Of a stretch of 64,000 bases of DNA, positions 57,507 through 64,000 are shown one piece after another. Position numbers and translations under genes: made by a program. How positions within the stretch are numbered: position 1 is the stretch's first letter; each line of letters starts with the position of its first letter. Source of the stretch: an uncultured Clostridium sp. (lineage in GTDB: Bacteria > Bacillota > Clostridia > Lachnospirales > Lachnospiraceae); assembly GCA_902496665.1 (NCBI GenBank), contig CABVBU010000007.1, forward strand, positions 42,065-106,064. Reading direction: 5' to 3'. Below the pieces are notes generated by a model. That model searched no databases, was not told the origin of the DNA, and worked only from the letters and a program-made list of their open reading frames with translations.

Positions 57507-57549
57507 ACTATAGCACATATGATTAGCACTGTCAAGAGGTGAGTGCTAA
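57507..57549 (-). promoter_or_regulatory. hsp20 promoter with CIRCE operator
   Basis: Minus strand TTGACA (57530-57535), 17 nt, TATAGT (57507-57512). CIRCE TTAGCACTG-N9-GAGTGCTAA at 57523-57549. The sequence around it is clearly similar to the clpB promoter region over about 80 bp. Confidence 0.92.
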
Positions 57550-57690
57550 TTTTTTGTGAATTAATTGTGAACTTATTTTTCTGTTTGAATATCCCTTTTT
57601 ATTCAAAATCCGCTGGAACAATTAAAAACTCTCCGGCATCCGATTGCCAATGCAAGACAGTATCCGTAACTCCTGATATCTTAGCGGTTT

Positions 57691-57746
57691 AAAAAGAACT
57701 CTGATACTTTTCGTCTTTGACAAACGTACCATACAGAGTTCTTTTT
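57691..57746. terminator. Orphan bidirectional terminator
   Basis: AAAAAGAACTCTG pairs perfectly with CAGAGTTCTTTTT around a 30-nt loop that has an inner CGT/ACG step. No gene ends here on either strand. It could be a relic, or the end of a small RNA; no promoter was identified. Confidence 0.65.
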
Positions 57747-57892
57747 CTTATCTGTTCTGTCTGTATTCCCAGATTCTTATTTCTCTCACACTCCTCGTGC
57801 ATAATCATGATCCATACATGCATTGGTTTCTGAAGCAGCACAATGCCATGCGCAATGGCAAGAAAATTTAAATGACATAAATTAAGAACATC

Positions 57893-57920
57893 TTGAATTA
57901 TTTTTCCAAACGCCTATAAT
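57893..57920 (+). promoter_or_regulatory. Promoter of the glycerol-dehydrogenase-like gene
   Basis: TTGAAT (57893-57898), 16 nt, TATAAT (57915-57920). The leader is about 155 nt and contains a run of C and ACACAC but no recognised element. The remainder of 57550-57892 holds only the orphan terminator and a small GCCAT/ATGGC hairpin. Confidence 0.6.
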
Positions 57921-58081
57921 ATTGATATGTTATCCATTTTGATGACAAAACTCTACTATCAACCGTAACGCTTCCGGACAGTTTACCCTATCCTCAAACA
58001 GTTACCCCCCCACACACACAGCCTGACAGGTATCGCCTTTTCCGGATATTTGTCGGCTCGCAATAAGAAAGGCAGAAGCAA

Positions 58082-59194
58082 ATGAGTTACAGTGTATATC
58101 TTCCTAATTACTCCATCGGTGAAGATTGTTACAGGGAACTTCCATACGTCGCAAGAAATTATGGGAAAAAGGCAGTCGTGATCGGCGGTAAAACCGCTAT
58201 GGCAAAATCAAAAGATGCACTCCTGGAAGGCATTAAGGGATCCGATCTTGAGATCACGGATTTCATCTGGTACGGCGGTGATTCCAGCTACGAGAACGGC
58301 AACGCATTGATCGCGAATCCGGCCGTCCGCGACGCAGACATTATCTTTGGCGTCGGTGGTGGAAGAGCCTGCGATACCGCAAAATATGTAGCAAACGAAC
58401 TTGACAAACCGTTATTTACCTTCCCGACTGTTGCCAGCAACTGCGCGGCCGTGACTGCCATCTGTGTCATCTACAATGCCAACGGCACCTTCCGGGAATA
58501 TTATTATCCGAAGCTTGCGGATCATACCTTCATCAATACCGCCGTGATTGCAGATTCTCCTTACGACCTCCTCTGGGCCGGAATCGGCGATGCACTCTCC
58601 AAAGAATGTGAGGCTGTTTTTTCCAGCAACGATAAGCACTTAAGCCATACTCCGTTAATGGGTGTCCAGCTCAGCAAAGTCTGCACACAGCCGCTCCTCG
58701 ATTATGGAAAAGAGGCACTCGCATCCTTAAAAGCACACAAAGTCAGCGATGCCCTCATGCAGGTCACTCTGGATATCATCGTCTCCACCGGTATCGTCTC
58801 CAATATGACAACTCATATTCCGGATTATTATTATAATTCCTCCCTCGCGCACTGTGTCTATAACGGCTCCACGATCACGCGTCATGGTCACGAGCACCTG
58901 CACGGCGAAGTCGTATCCCTCGGTGTTCTCTGCCTGCTCACCTATGAAGGCGCGAATGATCTCCGTGATACAATCATGAAATTCAATGCCAGTATCGGTC
59001 TTCCGGTATGCTTCGATGATATCGATATCACCGAAGATGAATTTGATCTCATGGCAGATAGAATTCTTACTTCCACCGAATGGCAGTACCGCCCGAAGGA
59101 TGTGACCCGCGAGAAATTTATTGCATGCATGAAAGAACAGAACAAGATCGGACAGGAATTTAAGAAACAGGCAGTCTCTTTATTAGTTTTTTAG
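58082..59194 (+). CDS. Iron-containing (glycerol dehydrogenase-like) alcohol dehydrogenase
   Basis: 370 residues. The group III (GldA-like) dehydrogenase fold has an N-terminal NAD domain (FGVGGGRACDTAKYVANELD near residue 88, then FPTVASNCAAVTAICVIYN) and a helical metal domain with ligands Asp in WAGIGDALSKECEAV near residue 168 and His in TRHGHEHLHGEVVSLG near residue 260. It would oxidise glycerol or reduce a small aldehyde/ketone in the cytosol with NAD(H). AAAGG lies about 10 nt before ATG. Monocistronic. A 90-bp piece of this gene is repeated, frameshifted, at 63619-63707. Confidence 0.88.
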   Translation: MSYSVYLPNYSIGEDCYRELPYVARNYGKKAVVIGGKTAMAKSKDALLEGIKGSDLEITDFIWYGGDSSYENGNALIANPAVRDADIIFGVGGGRACDTAKYVANELDKPLFTFPTVASNCAAVTAICVIYNANGTFREYYYPKLADHTFINTAVIADSPYDLLWAGIGDALSKECEAVFSSNDKHLSHTPLMGVQLSKVCTQPLLDYGKEALASLKAHKVSDALMQVTLDIIVSTGIVSNMTTHIPDYYYNSSLAHCVYNGSTITRHGHEHLHGEVVSLGVLCLLTYEGANDLRDTIMKFNASIGLPVCFDDIDITEDEFDLMADRILTSTEWQYRPKDVTREKFIACMKEQNKIGQEFKKQAVSLLVF

Positions 59195-59256
59195 TACATC
59201 TTCGCTATTCCTCTCACAGAATCCGCCCTGACAACTTCTTCTAGACACGCATCATC

Positions 59257-59316
59257 AAAAAAACAGCCCGTAACTTCGGCGAAAATAACAATTCCGCTGA
59301 ATTACTGGCTGTTTTT
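59257..59316. terminator. Bidirectional terminator
   Basis: AAAAACAGCC pairs with GGCTGTTTTT, extended by GTAA/TTAC and GGCG/CGCT-type steps. It serves the plus-strand dehydrogenase gene and the minus-strand diguanylate cyclase gene. Confidence 0.88.
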
Positions 59317-59352
59317 ATCTCTGTATCCGCAAGGATGAACAAGGCATTTTAA

Positions 59353-61122
59353 TTATTCGGAAAATTTATCACTATATCGAATATGCATATCCTCCCAGTC
59401 CATAAACAATACATAAAATACTCTTCCGTATTGCCGACTCTCCACAATTCTTCCATGGTCAAGTACTGAAAGATAAGACCCATCAGCTTTTCGAAGATGA
59501 AAATGGATATAGTCATTTTCATTACCGTCATCAATCTGTTTCCAAATACTTGATTCTATCTGTTGCCGCTCATCTTCCCGAATCAGATTACGAAAGCTTT
59601 TCTTTGTGATCTGAAAGAGTTCATCTACGTTTTTATATCCGGCCATATGAAGAAATTCGTTGTTAGCATAAAAAAGTTCATCATCTTTTTTATCTGCTCT
59701 GTATATAATAAATGCACCCGGAAGATGTTCCGAAACATCTTTAAAGGCAAATCCCAACTGTTTGCGAACTCCAGATTGAAGACCTTTCCTGTAAGCCATA
59801 CATCCATTTTTTCCGTGAAGCTTTATTTCATAAAGAGCTGCATCTGCACAACGCATAAGCTGGGATCGATTGGAAGCAAAGGTGGGATATTCTGCATACC
59901 CAAGAGAAATATAAAATTGATATTCTTTGCCCTTGCATGCAAATGTCTTCGGAAGCTTGGTGAATTGCTGCAGCTGTTCTTCTGCTTCTTCACAGGTACA
60001 ATTTCGTAAAAGAATACAAAATTCGTCGCCACCGTTTCTTCCCAACAATGTATCCGGCGGGAAAAAGGCTTTCATACTATCTGCCAGGCTCTTTAATGCC
60101 TTGTCACCGTAGACATGTCCGTAAATATCATTAATAAACTTAAAATCATCAATATCAAGGAGTCCAGCTACAAAATGCATTTTCGGATTTTTATCCATCA
60201 TTTTTTCTGCTAATTCATCAAATCCGTAGCGATTGTTAATATTTGTAAGAGAATCCGTGTGCGCCAATATTTGAAATTTATTTTTGTTTTCTTTCGATAC
60301 CAACCATACCATGATAAGGCCTGACAACAACAAGTTGATCGCCATAAATATTCCACTGACTGTCGCAATTAAGCGATCATTTCTCCATCCGCTTTTAGGA
60401 GTTACTTCAAATCTCCATTTTTCCCCTCCAATCGTAAATTCATAAGAAACAGGAGCAGTCATTTGACCATCTGACTGATAAACAACTTTATAATCGTCAC
60501 TCCAGGGAGCGTCTTTTTTAGAAAGTCTATATTCATATCCAAAATTCGAAAGTGCTTCAATTGAGTTTGAAAAAATATCAGGAACGCGCAAGATAACAAT
60601 CGTAAATCCCCAGAAATATTCTTGTCCGTTTGCATTTTTCAGGTAAATTGGATTGCGAACAGCAATTCCATAGCCGCTCTGTTTCAATTCGAATGGTCCT
60701 TGTGTAATCAGTGTGTGATTGTCTCTTGCATAACAGGAAATTTTGCTGCGGTCCTTATCATGGATCAGGTCGATCTTACCTGCCTCGTTTCCCTCAGCAG
60801 GATAAATATCTGTCACAATACCATCCGGAGCGATCTGCACACTTTCAACCGAATCAAACATAAGATTTTCTGCAATCGTGTCAAAGTGATTGATCTCTCC
60901 ATCTTCACTGATTAAAACCTGCTTCAGAGCATCCGTAATTTCGATTCCATTCGTAATCTCATTCTTAATCCGTTCACCATAGGTTGTTGCATTTAATTGT
61001 GCTGTTGTGCGTCTCTGTTCTTTTTCGTGGGTATCTGTTTTCCATACAAGCAAACCGGCAAGGCATATGCCCAGTAAAAAAACGCTAAGAGGCACAAGTA
61101 TTTTTTTCTTCACCTCATTCAC
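59353..61122 (-). CDS. Membrane diguanylate cyclase (sensor-GGDEF-PAS)
   Basis: 589 residues from ATG at 61122. GTG at 61113 is an alternative with better-spaced GAGGTGA. Membrane helix at residues 8-27, extracytoplasmic sensor of CHASE type (about 40-240), second helix at about 252-273, GGDEF domain 285-440 with intact RNGGDEF active site near residue 365, then a PAS domain (about 460-585: AFIIYRADKKDDELFYANNE, RKADGSYLSVLDHGRIVESR). It should make c-di-GMP. The inhibitory RxxD site is incomplete (FPPD), so product inhibition may be weak. A PAS domain placed after the GGDEF is unusual. Composition is somewhat more AT-rich than the core genes. The PilZ-like protein at 53617 is a conceivable effector. 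Confidence 0.92.
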   Translation of the reverse strand: MNEVKKKILVPLSVFLLGICLAGLLVWKTDTHEKEQRRTTAQLNATTYGERIKNEITNGIEITDALKQVLISEDGEINHFDTIAENLMFDSVESVQIAPDGIVTDIYPAEGNEAGKIDLIHDKDRSKISCYARDNHTLITQGPFELKQSGYGIAVRNPIYLKNANGQEYFWGFTIVILRVPDIFSNSIEALSNFGYEYRLSKKDAPWSDDYKVVYQSDGQMTAPVSYEFTIGGEKWRFEVTPKSGWRNDRLIATVSGIFMAINLLLSGLIMVWLVSKENKNKFQILAHTDSLTNINNRYGFDELAEKMMDKNPKMHFVAGLLDIDDFKFINDIYGHVYGDKALKSLADSMKAFFPPDTLLGRNGGDEFCILLRNCTCEEAEEQLQQFTKLPKTFACKGKEYQFYISLGYAEYPTFASNRSQLMRCADAALYEIKLHGKNGCMAYRKGLQSGVRKQLGFAFKDVSEHLPGAFIIYRADKKDDELFYANNEFLHMAGYKNVDELFQITKKSFRNLIREDERQQIESSIWKQIDDGNENDYIHFHLRKADGSYLSVLDHGRIVESRQYGRVFYVLFMDWEDMHIRYSDKFSE

Positions 61123-61261
61123 CTCGTTTTATACATCGGATTTTTTCATAATAAAGCATTATAGCACAAAAATCAGAAGTTGCTTGTTTTTTCTGAAAAA
61201 ACAAATAATTTTGATCGCACATGATGTCTCCTGCGATGAACAGATCGGAGCCTGGACTTCG

Positions 61262-61326
61262 AACCGTTCGAGCCCGCAACCCTCGCCTTGGCAAGGCGAT
61301 ACTCCACCACTGAGCCACTCGTGCAC
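61262..61326 (-). pseudogene. Truncated tRNA-Gly (GCC) pseudogene
   Basis: The 5' two thirds match the tRNA-Gly at the window's right end: GTGCACG acceptor, GTGGCTCAGTGGTGGAG D-arm, CGCCTTGCCAAGGCG anticodon arm with GCC. After the first T-arm strand (GCGGGCTCGAA) the sequence leaves the tRNA and joins a 22-nt stretch also found at 63868-63889, so the T stem and acceptor cannot form. Looks like a recombination product at the TTCGA core. Confidence 0.8.
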
Positions 61327-61409
61327 ACATGCCTTCAAAACCACATATTGAAATCCATCTTCACCGTTTCTTCAACCAACCAGACCTTCCTGGATAAGCC
61401 CTCCTGCAA

Positions 61410-61604
61410 AGACAACGGTCCTTTTCAGCTACAGGTTATTTTCATTGATACCATACACCACAGGCAGCTTTCACTGTCTGTGGCACTTCCTTAAGCTTCG
61501 ATCGCAATATGCTTAGATGTTTCAACCTTCTTCTGCTCAACTAGTTTCGGAACGGACAGGCTTAAGATACCATTTTCAAATTTAGCCTTGATATCTTCCT
61601 GCTT
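61410..61604 (-). pseudogene. Truncated duplicate of the hsp20 3' half and downstream flank
   Basis: 61493-61604 encodes the last 36 residues of an Hsp20 (KQEDIKAKFENGILSLSVPK ... HIAIEA, then stop), nearly identical to the C-terminus of the gene at 56946. 61410-61492 matches its downstream region (56863-56945) including the half-decayed terminator and the GGCAGC segment. The N-terminal two thirds and the CIRCE promoter are missing, so it is a relic of a duplication. Confidence 0.85.
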
Positions 61605-61713
61605 TCATTTGCTTTCGCGCTCGATTTCCTTGATTTGACCACATATTACGACAACGACTTATGGTTTATACCACAGCAGGTACGGTTTCTGGCAAGTGCA
61701 TTTTAGATATGTT

Positions 61714-61794
61714 CAAAAGGCGGAATGAAACATCTGAGAAAATAGCGCTGTCTCCAATGCCATGAGTAAGATGCTCAACATTTAATATACTCAT
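61714..61794 (-). pseudogene. Relic of an ABC-F ATPase gene (first 27 codons)
   Basis: MSILNVEHLTHGIGDSAIFS, then DVSFRLL, is the N-terminus of ABC-F (Lsa/Vga/OptrA-like antibiotic-resistance) ATPases. After it the frame passes into unrelated sequence and stops at 61666, before any Walker motif. The hairpin at 61818-61856 lies just upstream, where ABC-F genes often have an antibiotic-responsive terminator. No function is expected. Confidence 0.7.
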
Positions 61795-61817
61795 TTTACT
61801 TTCCGTATTACACAACG

Positions 61818-61856
61818 AAGGCTTCGAGAGGCATTTTTGCTCCCCGAAGCCTTTTT
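61818..61856. terminator. Terminator-like hairpin before the ABC-F relic
   Basis: AAGGCTTCG pairs with CGAAGCCTT around a 20-nt loop; T run follows on the plus strand, A run precedes on the minus. It may end the transglutaminase-like gene (stop at 61894) or be the relic's leader attenuator. Confidence 0.6.
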
Positions 61857-61893
61857 CATCCAATCACTGGTTTTATATCCTGTAATTGTCTGC

Positions 61894-63276
61894 TTATTTT
61901 TCAATATCTTCCATAGAAATCAGTTCCTGTGATACATCCAACTGGGAGAAACGAAGACCATGATCCTCGTACTCAAATTCTCCTCTCTGATTATCAATCG
62001 GATCGATGCGGAGCCATTTTTTCTCCGGCATGAATTCTTTTTGGATTTCAGAGTTAGCTGGCATACGGAAAATGTCCAGATTACCAAAGTAATAGTTCCA
62101 ACGCTCTTTCTCCCCTGCACGCCATGCACTTCCACCAAAGGAAAGGTCTGCAAATACCCATCCGTAAGGTGCTACATAGAATTGTGACCAATCATGGCAT
62201 CCTGTATAATACTCCGTTGCATACAAACCTGACTGCCAACGTGCCGGAATACCGGACATGCGGCAAAGTGTGATGAATAGCAGTGCCTGTACACCACAAT
62301 CACCTTTCAGGTTGATTGCACAGTATTCTGGAATACACTCAATTGTAAAATACTCTCTCATGAAAGAATACATAACTTTTGTTGTCACAAAATCATAGAA
62401 TCGACGCGCCAAAATAATTGGATTCCTCTCATCTCCTGCCAGCTCGTCTCTCAGCTCTCTTAAGTAAGGAGTGAAGACGATATGTGGCGCCTGCTCTTCC
62501 AGATAGAAATCCGGCTGTTCTTCAGATACCTTGGCAGGATCTAACTCTACATAATTTACATGGTAGTCAAATGAATAATCTACCATAAACTCCTGATCTG
62601 GTTTCAGTTCAGTCTCAAAATACACTGTTCTCTGCGGTGCATCTTCAGGTGCAATATATGTAATCTCTGGATTGGATGCATGGATCTCTACATTAGAAAC
62701 CTGCTCGTATACCTTCGGAATCGGAAGATGTACACGAACCTTGCGTCCTACCTCTTCGAATTCTTTCTTGGCTTTTATCGTTGAACGTATACGAGTGCGT
62801 ACAGTTCTTCCACCATGCTCCTTCATGTAATGTATATTTTCGTTCAGCAACTTCTGCTTCAGATTATTTTTCTTTTCATCCTCTGGATTCTCTACAATTA
62901 CACGCTCAGCAAAGTCCGGACGAGTCTTAATCAAATTTTCATAGAATCGACGCTGAAAATGTACCTCGCCATCAATATAAATCCAATCTGCTGCACTGAT
63001 TTCTTTCAGATGATCTAACTCTTCTTTTTTGAAATCACGCAGATGACTAGTCATGATCTCCAATGCTTCATCATATGTAAATGGATATTCATTTCCACCC
63101 ATAACACCAATGACTTCCTGTTCGATTTCCAGACGTTTTCTAAGCGCCTGTGGAATATCCTTCTCTTCCAGGAAATAACGAATCATTTTCTGGGCTCCGG
63201 CATAATCACCATAAATTTTTAATTTCAGAACGTCCTCCGGAAGCGGAACCTTCATAAAAGATAAATCCTGATACAT
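61894..63276 (-). CDS. Transglutaminase-like domain protein
   Basis: 460 residues, no signal peptide, so cytosolic. N-terminal helical region (residues 1-160), a beta-rich middle (about 160-290: RVHLPIPKVYEQVSNVEIHA, FMVDYSFDYHVNYVELDP), then a transglutaminase/protease-like core with Cys in INLKGDCGVQALLFITLCRM near residue 330, His in CHDWSQFYVAPYGWVFADLS near residue 360 and Asp in WVFADLS. The catalytic triad thus looks intact. Such bacterial enzymes are cysteine proteases or peptide-processing enzymes. GGAGGT lies 8 nt before ATG. The gene is more AT-rich than the core genes and sits between gene fragments on both sides, suggesting acquisition by insertion near tRNA-Gly. Confidence 0.85.
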   Translation of the reverse strand: MYQDLSFMKVPLPEDVLKLKIYGDYAGAQKMIRYFLEEKDIPQALRKRLEIEQEVIGVMGGNEYPFTYDEALEIMTSHLRDFKKEELDHLKEISAADWIYIDGEVHFQRRFYENLIKTRPDFAERVIVENPEDEKKNNLKQKLLNENIHYMKEHGGRTVRTRIRSTIKAKKEFEEVGRKVRVHLPIPKVYEQVSNVEIHASNPEITYIAPEDAPQRTVYFETELKPDQEFMVDYSFDYHVNYVELDPAKVSEEQPDFYLEEQAPHIVFTPYLRELRDELAGDERNPIILARRFYDFVTTKVMYSFMREYFTIECIPEYCAINLKGDCGVQALLFITLCRMSGIPARWQSGLYATEYYTGCHDWSQFYVAPYGWVFADLSFGGSAWRAGEKERWNYYFGNLDIFRMPANSEIQKEFMPEKKWLRIDPIDNQRGEFEYEDHGLRFSQLDVSQELISMEDIEK

Positions 63277-63306
63277 GAGTTATACCTCCACACAAACTAA
63301 TTCATA

Positions 63307-63514
63307 TTACTGTTCGTTCTCAAAACCAATAAATCCGAATCCTGGAACTTCAGGGAGTTCCAGTTTCTTTGTATCCTCTACAATCACACCACCCTTAAAT
63401 GGCATATCGATCAATGTAAAAGTTGAGTATGATACACCTAATGCCTTTGCAAATTCTGTCTGACTTATCAAGCTTTGTTTTCGAACTTCTTTTATATATT
63501 TCGAAAAAGCTCAT
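63307..63514 (-). pseudogene. Chimeric, frameshifted regulator/enzyme fragment
   Basis: After an ATG at 63514 one extra T shifts the frame. In the restored frame the first part reads FSKYIKEVRKQSLISQTEFA, then KALGVSYST, an XRE-type HTH. It then changes directly into LIDMPFKGGVIVEDTKKLEL, PEVPGFGF, which resembles the C-terminus of enolase-superfamily enzymes (MR/MLE type), and stops at 63307. Neither protein is complete. It lies 31 nt upstream of the transglutaminase-like gene, on the same strand, with TATAAT-like sequence near 63545 that may now serve that gene. Confidence 0.5.
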
Positions 63515-63618
63515 TTGTAATCTCTTTTTTCAAAATATAGCAAAATTATAGCATGTATGCGACAAACTTACTATATTTTTTGAACATTTTCTCGTAAGCT
63601 CTTATCTGTTCCCCCAAA

Positions 63619-63707
63619 GATAAGCACTTAAGCCATACTCCGTTAATGGGGGCCAACTCAGCAACGTCTGCACACAGCAGCTCCTTGATTATGGAAAAGA
63701 GGCACTC
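63619..63707 (+). pseudogene. Fragment of the glycerol-dehydrogenase-like gene
   Basis: Nearly identical to 58631-58720 (GATAAGCACTTAAGCCATAC onwards, ending GAAAAGAGGCACTC), with one net base lost, so out of frame. It is a partial duplicate in the same orientation as the parent and lies about 2 kb from the hsp20 fragment, as in the original arrangement. Confidence 0.85.
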
Positions 63708-63904
63708 ATATCTGCTGTGCAACAAGCGCGAGGTAGGGCAGAGACTTTTGAACCATTCGGCACGACCAGGCTTGAACATGCAAAAAAAGAGATACCCATC
63801 GGATATCTCTTTCTTCAGTCGCAGAACGTCCGGGGACGTTCGATTGCGACGACCGGAGTGGAACTAAGACTTCGAACCGTTCGAGCCCGGCAGGGCTTAA
63901 ACAT
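63708..63904. other. Repeat-rich spacer downstream of tRNA-Gly
   Basis: It contains a second tRNA-like terminator hairpin (AAAGAGATA/TATCTCTTT, 63782-63812, seven T on the minus strand). A 33-bp near-perfect palindrome (63818-63850: GTCGCA and GAACGTCC arms) follows. So does the 22-nt stretch (63868-63889) shared with the tRNA-Gly pseudogene. The two terminators and their flanks (GAACC..TTCG..., AGGGCTTAAACATAC / AGGCTTGAACATGC) are related, suggesting a duplicated tRNA 3' region. Confidence 0.55.
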
Positions 63905-63938
63905 ACAAAAAAGAGGACATCCACACTGGATATCCTCT
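63905..63938 (-). terminator. tRNA-Gly terminator
   Basis: AGAGGATATCC pairs with GGATGTCCTCT, followed by six T on the minus strand, 6 nt after the tRNA 3' end. Confidence 0.9.
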
Positions 63939-63943
63939 CATCT

Positions 63944-64000
63944 AGAGCACGAGACGGGATTCGAACCCGCGACCCTCGCCTTGGCAAGGCGATACTCCAC
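63944..64000 (-). tRNA. tRNA-Gly(GCC), partial (5' end beyond window)
   Basis: On the minus strand the visible part runs from the D-loop (GTGGAGTA) through the anticodon arm CGCCTTGCCAAGGCG (anticodon GCC), variable loop, T-arm GCGGGTTCGAATCCCGT and acceptor strand CGTGCTC plus discriminator T. CCA is not encoded. About 17 nt of the 5' end lie outside the window. Confidence 0.92.

Noticed and set aside
57990..58020. CACACA/CCCC run as CRISPR or simple repeat array
   Set aside because: It is one short low-complexity stretch; no spacer-repeat periodicity exists here or elsewhere in the window.
63275..63463. 62-codon plus-strand frame near the transglutaminase start
   Set aside because: Antisense to the HTH/enolase chimera; no protein-like features.

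Overview
The window looks like chromosome of an anaerobic, spore-forming Firmicute of the Lachnospiraceae (Clostridium cluster XIVa). The evidence is a Spo0A master regulator with a 0A box in its own promoter, CIRCE-controlled heat-shock genes, ATP-type PEP carboxykinase together with pyruvate phosphate dikinase, and a 450-residue glutamate dehydrogenase that closely resembles the Clostridium symbiosum enzyme as I recall it. Base composition is near 50% GC in the core genes, more AT-rich in promoters and in the last few kilobases. No phage, plasmid, CRISPR array or complete insertion sequence was seen.

Layout. 0-13.5 kb: a MarR-type regulator cut by the left edge (with a double operator), pckA, a variant nucleoside phosphorylase, a duplicated CmpB-type membrane protein, an amino-acid permease, a zinc-ribbon membrane protein, an M20 amidohydrolase, a 2-hydroxyacid dehydrogenase, and gdhA divergent from a three-domain regulator through overlapping promoters. 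13.7-16.7 kb: an iron-type regulon (flavodoxin, DUF3793, DUF2325, a small protein, and a DtxR-family regulator) marked by four GTTAG-N6-CTAAC boxes. 16.8-28.7 kb: a secreted wall-binding protein, a first acetolactate synthase pair, ribokinase, ppdK, a DUF212 membrane protein, glgA, spo0A and a DUF815 ATPase. 28.9-34.4 kb: the ilvB-ilvN-ilvC-ilvD operon behind a branched-chain-rich leader peptide and an intrinsic terminator (classical attenuation), both too short to show up as ordinary genes. 34.5-40 kb: a phosphoribosyltransferase-like protein, SEC-C methionine aminopeptidase, pyroglutamyl peptidase and clpB.

40.3-49.8 kb is one nine-gene operon: M20 carboxypeptidase, a complete peptide-type ABC importer, a FrlB-like fructosamine-6-phosphate deglycase, a FrlD-like kinase and a GntR/UTRA regulator. 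I read it as a system for importing and using Amadori (glycated) amino acids or peptides. 50-52.4 kb: a MATE efflux pump and a cytidylate-kinase-like gene behind a second leader-peptide attenuator, followed by an alcohol dehydrogenase remnant. 52.4-56.7 kb: a pair of U32-family-like proteins, one carrying a PilZ-like N-terminus, and a HipBA toxin-antitoxin pair. 56.9-61.1 kb: hsp20, a glycerol-dehydrogenase-like enzyme and a membrane diguanylate cyclase. 61.2-64 kb is a graveyard of fragments (tRNA-Gly, hsp20, ABC-F ATPase, a regulator chimera, glycerol dehydrogenase) around an intact transglutaminase-like gene, ending in a real tRNA-Gly cut by the right edge.

Two 133-bp near-identical elements with terminal inverted repeats and likely 8-bp target duplications (13.7 and 37.2 kb), plus a broken end at 4.9 kb, look like a miniature transposable element family. 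Promoter, operator and start-codon calls are by eye; none has been tested by a database search.
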